Of a stretch of DNA of 64,000 nucleotides, positions 11,112 to 21,422 are shown one piece after another. This DNA comes from Micromussa lordhowensis (Eukaryota > Cnidaria > Anthozoa > Scleractinia > Lobophylliidae): NCBI GenBank assembly GCA_964020085.1, contig OZ026607.1:18427057-18491056 (forward strand), given 5' to 3'. The translations under genes and the position numbers were made by a program. Below the pieces are notes generated by a model. That model worked only from the letters and a program-made list of their open reading frames with translations. It had not been told where the DNA came from and searched no databases. Position 1 is the first letter of the stretch; each line of letters starts with the position of its first letter.

Positions 11112-11424
11112 AAGGGAGATACGTCTCGGTTTGCGCATCTTGAAAAGTTTAGCCTTAAAATTTCAAGTTCATCGTTTGTAATCCGTGTTAATCTTCTTCA
11201 TCCTTAACTATCCTTGTTCTTTATTATGGTTCATTATTATCTACAGTGTTTTTCTTTCTTTTTGATTTTTTTAAGGTTTCCTTTAATTTAAAGGTAATAT
11301 TGCACGTGGCCAAAATAATAAGTACCGTGACTGATAGCCTGACATGTCAGTCATCTCCCGCCCTCAGCCTAAGGAGAACATTTCAGGCTGACAATTCGAC
11401 AGGCTACGTGACTGAACTCCTTTA
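11112..11424 (+). repeat. Dispersed element copy (about 240 bp), interrupted
   Basis: Carries the landmarks shared by eight copies in this window: GGTTTGCGCATCTTGAAAAG, TTTGTAATCCGTGTTAATCT, ATCCTTGTTC, and AGGTTTCCTTTAATTT, ending in GTGACTGAACTCCTTTA, which is inverted relative to its start. A 72-bp element has inserted into its 3' terminus at 11,335. Non-coding, with the size and terminal inverted repeats of a MITE. Confidence 0.75.
11335..11406. mobile_element. 72-bp TAGCCTG...CAGGCTA element with 9-bp TSD
   Basis: It starts TAGCCTGACATGTCAG and ends GACAGGCTA, and is flanked by the exact direct repeat CGTGACTGA (11,326-11,334 and 11,407-11,415). Terminal seven bases and target-duplication length match the 429-bp element at 4,955-5,383, so both belong to one family. 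Joining the flanks would restore the normal end of the host repeat. Confidence 0.85.
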
Positions 11425-13219
11425 AGAGTTTTTTGCTTGAAAACACTTCGAATAACTTAGTTGCGATTAAAATTCAACAAACTTACAAAAATAAGTACTT
11501 GTTTTAATATTTCCTCTGTTAAAAACTAGATATAAAGTATACATACAATCGCCATATTTAAACTACCTTGGCGATGATTAGAAATTCTTTACAAAACATC
11601 ACAGTGACCGGCATGATTTAATATGTTTCTAATATACGCATCTTCCTCTTAGAAACAATAATTTTCGTGATCAACCCACATTTGTATTGATCTAAACAAA
11701 TAAAAAGCCAAAACCATGTAGAGACATCTTTGTTCATCAATCTACGCATTAGCATAGATTGACCACAAAATTTTGAGATGCTAAAACAAGGCTTAAACAC
11801 ATTTTCTATGAAAAAAGTTTAAGATTTTATCCGAGCCATTTTTTTCCACTCTCGAGGATCTAAGTCAAATTACAATCAAAGAACGTTAGAACTAAAATGT
11901 TAACATTTGACCGCTAAACGGAGAACACGAGAAAAGAGCCCACAAACACCAAGCGGTGAAACGCAAGGCACGTGCGCAGTTGACGCCAAAATAGCCTCTG
12001 CCAAAATGCCACTCAAATTGATGAAATACTCTACTTCCACGCCAAGTTAAGACCCTTAATTAAAATGCAATCTGTGGATGCCGGATATGCATTTGCCATT
12101 GGTTTGCAATTGTGTTTTTCGTGCAAATTCTTACAAAACTGAAGTAACATTAAAATACCTGAAGTGACGCATTTTTTTTTGCGTTTGACCGCCCTGAATG
12201 TCCGAAGGCTCAACTACCAGTCACGCTGACTAAACTGAGCCTGCATTCAGACGAATATAACAGTGGCGCTCCAAAGAGCGCAGTATTTTTAGCAGTACAA
12301 AACACATGATTCTGACTTTTACGTGATTTGCGAGATAAATTTACACCCGGGCGACTTTATGCTCCGCTAAAACAGTTCTAAACCGACCAGAACGTGCCTA
12401 ATATTCAATCTGTATCATCAAAATGAGACTAACTATTCCAAGTCTCTTTTATTGTTCTATTTTCGCTTTGGACAAAAACAAACACACGGCAGTACAACTC
12501 ATCTCGACATTTCACCAATATAGTGTTGGATTTGAAGAGATAAACCATAAATACTGCGTCCTGCAATTTCTTTTTTTGGGCGAAAGCTGACATAAACTAT
12601 CTTCTTACCACAAGATATATCTGTTGTCTATTTCGAGACTGTCTCCATCTAGGAGATTACAAGTATTGTGGGGCCAATATGGCGGTTATTTATATACGTA
12701 AATATATAAAATTCTATCAATTTTCTGTAATTTCAAATTACCATTATCCAAAATTTACCTTTTCATAATTTTTAAGTACAACGTAACTTAGTCTTATTAA
12801 ACGTCTTTATGTTCGATCACTATCGATTGAAACATTAAATTCCACGAAAGGACGAAGATTGTCCGGATAAACGAAGTGTTCCCGAAGAGCTCCGATGATG
12901 ATCCGAATCTGGTCGTTCGATAACTTTAGAGACCTTTGCATTTCAACAATTTTTCAGGTTCAAGAAATATCTTCCTGACTCGCGAAACTTGTTGATTGTG
13001 GACATTTCGTGGACAATCTCGTTGCTTGTTTCTTGATTATTCTGTGTAATGTTATCACTGCTGTCTTCGTGGTCTACGATAATACTCCCCGTGACGCGTG
13101 ACTTGTGTATATATGAGCTGATTACGCGACATATGTCGTTACCAAATCTACAACTCTTTTAATGCAACTTGCTTGTGTAACTCCATTGCGTTACGATGCG
13201 TTACGTTACGTGCCTTACG

Positions 13220-16200
13220 TTACGTGGATGAAGTCATGGATCTGTTGAGTATGTTGACTAGGATGCTTGATGGCCAGTCTTTAGAGATTTCTCCGAATAA
13301 GTGGCACTCATTGTGTACTCCTCCAGTTTGTCGTAGCACAAGACCAAATGACCTGACGAACAACAACAACAGAATTATCAAATACAACACAGAAACGCGC
13401 AAAATATAGCATACCTCTCCACTGCTGTGACCCCCGTATGGCAAGCCGTTTGTAGCAAAATTTAATCCTTGTAATATATGTTTAATCTTTTAAATAATGG
13501 TTCTATTTAAAGAATAAAAATGCCTTCAATTCAATCGTTCAATCGTTAATATAATTTTTGGTTCAATTCAATCTTTTGATTTTTATGATTCAATCCAATG
13601 CCCGGAATATTGATTCAATCCAATACCTCATATATTGATTCAATTCAATACTTGGAATATTGATTCAATCCAGTACTTGGAATATTGATTCAATCCAATA
13701 ACTCGAATACTGATTCAATCCAATACTTGGAAAATTGATTCAATCCAATACTTCGAATATTGATCCAATCCAATACCTCGAATATTGATTCAATGCAATA
13801 CTTGAAATATTGATTCAATGCAATACTTGAAATATTGATTCAATGCAATACTTGAAATATTGATTCAATGCAATACTTGAAATATTGATTCAATGCAATA
13901 CTTGAAATATTGATTCAATGCAATACTTGAAATATTGATTCAATCTTCCTGGGCCGAGCGCGGCCAACAGGAACGAGAGTGACTGAGCGCAAGAGAGCAA
14001 GTGAAAAACATGGCGGGCGAAGAACGATTTGAGTTAGAAGTCTTGCTGAAGTGGATAAAAACTGAAATACTTTTTGAGAATTTTGACTCAGAAGCTTTAC
14101 AAGGTCACGCCGAAGTTCCAAGTCACTTCAATCCATCTGTTGGCCACCTCGTTCCATCAATTAGTCACTTCGTTCCAAAGAAAAGTCACTTCGTTCCAAA
14201 GGTAAACAAAGCTAGATTTTTCCGAAAATTCGAAGCTAAGGAATGCTTGGTTTGTGTTGAGTGTTCTTCGTACAAGATTCATACAATTCTTTCGATCGCT
14301 CTCGGATATGATGCGAAAATTAAAACACGTTTATTGGCTTTTCTACGCGAGTAAACCAGAAGTTTGTGTTAAACCGACTTCAGATGTGTATCCAACCGAC
14401 TTTTATGTATATCGAAACGACTTCGATTCATAAGGAAACGATCGCGAGGTGATTATTCTTTCGAACGACGTGACTCATAAGGTGGCTGAAAACAGTTTCC
14501 ACACTTAGATTTTGATGGGTCGTTACAACCACTCTTTATCACCTGATGCTACAAACATGGTTTCAAAACACTGCCTAACCATTGGTAAACACGTTGTTAC
14601 CATTGTTGTAACACAATAGGTTACCATAGCAACATAATGGTCTCCTAAAAACACCCTTAATTACTGCCTCAGGGGCTTATTATTCAAAAATAATGATTTT
14701 TTTTTTTCTTATCAACTTTTGATAAGCATGATAAGATGCGACTTTTGGCAAAGTCAAAAAAATTCAGTACGTGGGGCTCAGAGCTCGAGTAGGCTTGATT
14801 TCCAACCGTTTTGGGAGTCCGGTTGTTGATCCTCCTCTCAACTGTGGTGTGGGGCAAGGAACGCGTGCTCAAGAAACGGCTGGAAATTGAGCCAAGGTTT
14901 AGAGCCACCTAAACTTTTCGAAAATTTAAGGTGGCTCTGAACCCCACCTACAGAATTCTTTGAAACCTTGCCAAAAGTTGCGTCTTATCATGCTTATCAT
15001 TTGTTTTCATTTCATTTTTTTCATTTTATTTTCTCACAGAAATATATATAGCAGCGTCCTCTGCTCGCACACATGCCACAATAAATTCCAGAGATTTTTC
15101 CACTTTAGGATGCGGCTTATGGCTGCCGCAAGAGGATTCATGAGACTTTGGCGCGGTTGCGATCCGTCCAAATTCATCCTTCAGGCTTTCTATTGCTTTC
15201 TTTAGACAGTCGTTCTCTTCTTGGAGGGATTTTACTTTAGAATTTGACTTTTGAGTCATTATCAGCGGTCAATTTGAAACCATGTTCGTAGCATCAGGTG
15301 ATAAAGAGTGGTTGTAACGACCCATCAAAATCTAAGTGTGGAAACTGTTTTCAGTCACCTTATGAGTCACGTCGTTCGAAAGAATAATCACCTCGCGATC
15401 GTTTCCTTATGAATCGAAGTCGTTTCGATATACATAAAAGTCGGTTGGATACACATCTGAAGTCGGTTTAACACAAACTTCTGGTTTACTCGCGTAGAAA
15501 AGCCAATAAACGTGTTTTAATTTTCGCATCATATCCGAGAGCGATCGAAAGAATTGTATGAATCTTGTACGAAGAACACTCAACACAAACCAAGCATTCC
15601 TTAGCTTCGAATTTTCGGAAAAATCTAGCTTTGTTTACCTTTGGAACGAAGTGACTTTTCTTTGGAACGAAGTGACTAATTGATGGAACGAGGTGGCCAA
15701 CAGATGGATTGAAGTGACTTGGAACTTCGGCGTGACCTTGTAAAGCTTCTGAGTCAAAATTCTCAAAAAGTATTTCAGTTTTTATCCACTTCAGCAAGAC
15801 TTCTAACTCAAATCGTTCTTCGCCCGCCATGTTTTTCACTTGCTCTCTTGCGCTCAGTCACTCTCGTTCCTGTTGGCCGCGCTCGGCCCAGGAAGATTGA
15901 ATCAATATTTCAAGTATTGCATTGAATCAATATTTCAAGTATTGCATTGAATCAATATTCGAGGTATTGGATTGGATCAATATTCGAAGTATTGGATTGA
16001 ATCAATTTTCCAAGTATTGGATTGAATCAGTATTCGAGTTATTGGATTGAATCAATATTCCAAGTACTGGATTGAATCAATATTCCAAGTATTGAATTGA
16101 ATCAATATATGAGGTATTGGATTGAATCAATATTCCGGGCATTGGATTGAATCATAAAAATCAAAAGATTGAATTGAACCAAAAATTATATTAACGATTG

Positions 16201-17768
16201 AATTGAAGGCATTTTTATTCTTTAAATAGAACCATTATTTAAAAGATTAAACATATATTACAAGGATTAAATTTTGCTACAAACGGCTTGCCATACTATG
16301 CCCCCGGCCGCCCCCACATTCCTGTAAACTCTGCAACTAAAATCCCTTCCAATCGCAACACTCTCGTTTACACTCCACCAGATCGTCCTTTGAACTCAAT
16401 CTCTCCCCTTCCCTTTTTAACCTCAAGCCCCTTGTAAAGCCCCTAGGAACAAAGATCCCCTATAACCCACTCCCCCTCCCTTGAAGATAGCCCACTACCT
16501 GGCTAGCCTTAGCTACCACCCTCCGTTTTGTCCCCACCCTTCTCTCCGTAGACTCCACAACTTGGGTCCATAATATTTTTAATGTTTATACACGTGACTT
16601 ACTTCGACTTGCCACTGTATGTAGGCGTTTTCAAATCCCATCTGAAATAAAACACACAGGCATCAGAGGTGTTAACTCGGATCGAGTGGACTCCAGAGTT
16701 TTTAATAGTTGCCTATAATGTTCCTAAATACCTCACAGATATCTAGGCAAACTTTGTAAGTTGTCTTTCTTCGCAAAATAACTTCTACAGTTTGTGTAAA
16801 ATGTTTTTACACGTATTCTCACCAAAAATCCATCTATACTAAACAACCTACGACCAATTATTCTCCTGTCAATAACACTAAAGAATCCAGTCATTCCCGT
16901 TTTCAGTGGCTCTTTGTCACCCTAACCGTTACTTTTGTTAGCTTGCGTGACATACGAAGTTTTAAAGTGACGGATTCATTTAGTCTGCGTGACAGATTGA
17001 TAAAGGTTTCAGGTTTGCGTGACGAATCGGAGAATGAATACAATTCTCTTGGTAATACCTTTTGTCATTGGGATCTATCCCACAATAGAGTATCGACTTC
17101 ATGTGGAAATGCTGTCTGAAGAAAACTCTGCAAAGGAAAATACACGCAACGTTATTAATTTTTGTCACTTCAGAGGGTAAACGATATAGTATGTGACTGC
17201 ACGTCACGCAATGGTATAGTGTTCTTGAAGAGACAATGTAGCGAGTCTTACTTTCGTTCGTTGTCAGTCACAGTCATTCCTTGTGGCGTGACCTTGAAGC
17301 TGACAGTAGTAAATTTCTTGGCAGCCTCTTCAGTTGATAGTTGTTCCACAGTTCTTTGTATTGCGCTGGGCCCAGTAAGCATTTCAACCTCACAGCGGCC
17401 GAGATACATGAGTGAACCAACTGCAAGAAAAAACAAAATCTCCTGTAAGTTTTTTTTTAACCATGCAATCGTTTGTCTGAGTTTATTAGACGATCTTGAA
17501 ACTTTGGTCATCTTCGGAAGTACTCGGATATCGTCGTAGCGTATTGGAACATACTTTTCGGCGACCTCTTCGGAAATGTTCGGACCGTTTCCGGAGACGA
17601 TACAACGCCGTGCTTGCAGAAAAGATTACTCAGGATGTTCCTCGAGACAAATGGATTTGGAAAAGTTAAATTGCCTTTGTGAAAAAAAGTTGCTATTACC
17701 TGCGCCCTTAGGCCAAGATTGGCCGTCCTCTTTTTCAGTAGACTGGTCTTTATCTCCTGATAGGAGGT
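13220..17768 (-). CDS. Tensin PTB-domain exons
   Basis: Exons 17700-17768 (acidic linker), 17252-17420, 17059-17127, 16603-16641 and 13220-13352 encode [80 protein letters not shown] and [12 protein letters not shown], then TSST and TAA. The last intron (13,353-16,602) is about 3.25 kb against 348 bp in the left copy because a foldback element sits in it. Confidence 0.92.
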
Positions 17769-20700
17769 CTAAAAAAAAGAAAAACAGAATTTCCCAGATT
17801 GAAACGAGCCCGAAGATTATTTGATCAACAGCTTAACTCCTCTTCAACGAATCAACACAAAGTCGAGCGCGTAGCTCTTGATAATATGATATTAGATCAC
17901 TGAGTGAAAATCCACTTACCGTGAGAAGGCATGGTCAGTCTAATTGGTAATGCCAAAGGCGTGATAGAATGTTGATAAACGAAAGCAGCCAAACTCCCTA
18001 AACATACAAAGAGATATCTATTAACATCAGGGAACGTTATGTACGATCCAACGCGAAGAATATGTATCTTTATTAGGTTTTCAACCGTTCAAATACCGTG
18101 AAATTCCGATTGAAAGTCCATTAAAAGAACGAACAATTAGAGATTAAGTGCCTCTAAAAGCCACCTTAAACCATATGATTTAACTTTCCGTGAGTATTCT
18201 AGAAGTCCATTTCAACATTAATATTTTTCAGTTCCGTCACCCGCAAGAGACTTTGTCCGTTGTAGGCTGTTTGTTAAAAGCGAACAGTTTGCGGTAAATA
18301 TTCCATCAAACAAGTGAGCTGTGTTCAACCAGAACTTACCAAACACGGGTTCATCGTTGTATCCTTTCAGTCGGACGCCCTTCTTAGTCGTCTCGATCAG
18401 GAAATGCCGCACAAGTTCATTATCCAGATCAACTTTAGCTGCAAAAGAAAACAAGACGATGAGGTTAACCATGTTTGTTACTTTGTACTTTCTTGAATCA
18501 CCATGGAAACAGGAAGTAATCAACTAAGGCACCCAGTAGAGGTACAAAATTGAGGGGTTAATTGAGCTACACGAATAAGACGCTGAGGTTAGCAATGATT
18601 GTCTTTAGATTTTCGTTGCTTTGCACTTTCCTGTATCACCTAAATGAGCCAGCAGAGGTACAAATTTAAGTGGCGAATTAAGCTACGCGAATAAGGAGCC
18701 CAGAGGAAGTAATCTACTGAGAGACCAAGTAGAGGGACAAAATTTAGGGGCCAGTTGAGCTACACGAATAAGAAGCCAATCGAAGCCAATTTATGGGGCC
18801 AAGAGAAGTGACAATTAAATGACCAATAGGGGTCCGAGGGGCCACTGAGTCACACAAGTAAGGGGAACACTCAAAGCATGATGGAAATATACAAGTAGAG
18901 AGGAAGTTAGAAGTTTTCAACTTACTTAGATCGCCTTGTAGTCCCTGAAGCACATGCGCAGGGGGCACCGCTACCTTGACAGCTAAACCAAAGGCTCCTG
19001 GGAAGGATTGACTATCCCGGATGATAAAAGAGCCTGGTTCCGAGTCTTTTAGAATATCATTAGCTGCAAGCAAAAAGCACGACGTCCTTGAATGCACGAA
19101 TAGATCGTTAAAATATAGGAAACGTTTGTTTAACTCAAGTCACTCAGTTTCTGAGCAAGTAACGCGAAAAGACAGCAAGTTAAGAGGAAGACCTACCGTC
19201 ATTTCTTGTAATGCTGGGTTTATACCAAAACGAAGACGTGTCCCGGTCGAATTTCAGTCCTGGAATCTTTGGACTGTCAGGAAGAAACACATCTGAAAAA
19301 AATTAACAATAAAGAACCAATATTAACTCCGGGGCGACTCCAGTTATTTGCCCTTACAATATAAATGGATGGGAAAACAAGACGGGCTAAAGGGTGCACG
19401 CGCGTGTTCAAAACTGATCTCGCGTGTGTTAGCAGCATGTCCACAACAATGCGTGGATTGCGCGATGTCGCGCGTGTCGACAGCATGGCGAACATGGGTG
19501 GATTGCCCAAGTCGTGGGCAATGGTTAGAAGATACTACTTACTGTCGCCCGACGAGCCAGACGATACGCTAGTTGTAGACCCGTATCCTTTATCCGAGTG
19601 CGGATGAGATTTCTTTCTTTGCGTCGCATTTTCAAATGTGCCAGATCCATCACAGGACAACACTGGACTCCTATAACTACTGTCCAGTCCTGCGCTCTTG
19701 AAACTCTGCGGGGTACTGGAGCGACTGAGTTGGGCTGGCTGTTGAACGCTTTCGCTGTGAAAAATAAACAGAAGAAGTCGTGTATTTAGAGTGACCGCTC
19801 TTAAAATCTACCAATACAATGACATTTTCATAACTGTTTACCTAATATCAGCGATCTCAGACAGAATGTCCTTAACAGCTTCCACGTCATCTGTTGAAGT
19901 TTTAGCCTCGATCTGCTCCCCGCTGCCCTCCACCCTCGGGGTGTCTATCGGGCTAATCCTCTCTAGGATGGTATGAGTCTCAGTTGGTACGCCACTTCCA
20001 GGGCTAAGAAAGGTAAACAAGCAACATTGTGAGCGTAACATGTAAACGATATCGAAATCTTATTTCCCCTAACACTGTCAACACAATGTCAAGCGAATCA
20101 GACATGAGAATACCAGAAATTATCAAGACTACGTAGGGAATAAATAAATAGAATAAACAACTTTATTTTGGTGTCAAATTTTTGTAGCACTGTTGTGCTT
20201 ATTTGGGACACTGTAAATAAGTACTGAAACAAATATTGCAAATAGAGCATAAACTACAGTAAAAACCCGCGTGTAAGAACCTACTTTTTTAGAGTTTGGC
20301 AAAACAGGTTCTTGTATTTTGGGGTACTTACTGGCATTTTAGGCTAAGTAGGTTCTTAATTATTAGGTTCTTAATGACGGAGTAGAAAATAGTATAATAT
20401 ATGTTTTGCTCTTCATTATAAACTGTTATTTTATAGAATAAATACTCAGTTATAATCAAGAACAAACCAGTTCCAAAAAAAAATAAACCAGTTTCAAAAA
20501 ACCAAACTGATTTGAACATTGTCATCTTGATATTCCAAATATCAGAAAATGCCAGATCTAAACTTGCAACAAGAAATGGCTTTGTGTCTTCTGTACTGGT
20601 TTATATAAAAATGAGCTGCAAGATGATACAGGCATGGAACACTTAAACCAAGACCAAGATTACATACAAATGATACATTTTTTTTAATTGTAGCAGAATT

Positions 20701-21422
20701 GTTTTGTAACAACAGTTCACATTTAACATACATTGTGCATTTTTAGTTTCACTGTGCAATTTTTTGATCTCTAAAGACAACCTTTTTGGTAAAATATTAC
20801 AAATAAAATAGGTAAAGGTAAGGTAAGGTAAAACGCATAAAATAACAGCATTAGCAGTTTATGGTACGGCAGCCACGGCAGCCAACGATTCGTCACTTTT
20901 CCAAACATCGAGAAGAAAGTTCAAATCACGACACAAGAAATCTGAGGTGTTTAGAAATGTGATGAAACACTACGACAGATTTTCATATCTTCTCATCAAA
21001 CAAAACTAAAAGTGAGAAGAAACGGAGAAATAAAATTGTTAAAATCTATACTACTTGTGCTATCTTTTGTTTAACTTTGATAATTTCTTATCGGTTTGGC
21101 AAGTAGAAAGTTAAAACGTTTTCCATACTTAGGTAGTAAGCTTGCACTTCAGTTTAGAATCACACAGTGGCAAAACTATCGGTATAATTTTCATGCATCG
21201 TAACCTCCTCAATTATGCACCCCAGAAATAAAGTAGAAGGAAGCTTTCTCCGATATTTCTTCTTAGTCTTTAGCTCAAAACAAGCGGCCAGAACGCATAA
21301 TCGCAGTCGCTCAGGTTGAAAGGTTTCTAATATTGTTGCTTAAGTGGCATGACATTGGTACAAATCAAATCACGATTATGAAAGAGTTGTAAGACTTACC
21401 AGATTAAGAGAAACGACATCAT
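13220..21422 (-). CDS. Short SH2-PTB isoform of tensin (internal first exon)
   Basis: A 23-nt exon at 21400-21422 (MMSFLLI then TG and donor GTAAGT) has phase 2 and splices in frame to 19842-20003. With the shared downstream exons the total is 1,287 nt, or 428 residues plus stop. The same exon is conserved in the left copy (902-924, MKSFLFN), including start codon, donor and 5' flank, which is strong evidence that it is used. The long transcript skips it, joining 22943-23233 to 19842-20003 in the same phase. The product would be a linker-SH2-PTB protein able to occupy integrin tails without bringing the phosphatase/C2 part. Confidence 0.75.

Larger units (their letters stand above)
13436..16296. 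mobile_element. 2.86 kb foldback element in the last tensin intron
   Basis: Left arm 13436-14567 and right arm 15273-16296 are nearly identical reverse complements, with ends GTATGGCAAGCCG and CGGCTTGCCATAC, around a 0.7 kb core. Each arm contains, from outside in, a diverged then homogeneous 25-bp minisatellite, an exon-like frame, and a conserved stretch ending TGGTTTCAAA. The arms differ mainly in minisatellite number (six versus two homogeneous units). No transposase was found and no target duplication is obvious. The left-arm intron of the tail-to-tail copy lacks the element. Confidence 0.9.

Noticed and set aside
13173..13409. Plus-strand frame overlapping the last right-arm exon
   Set aside because: It is the antisense shadow of the terminal PTB exon (13220-13352, minus).
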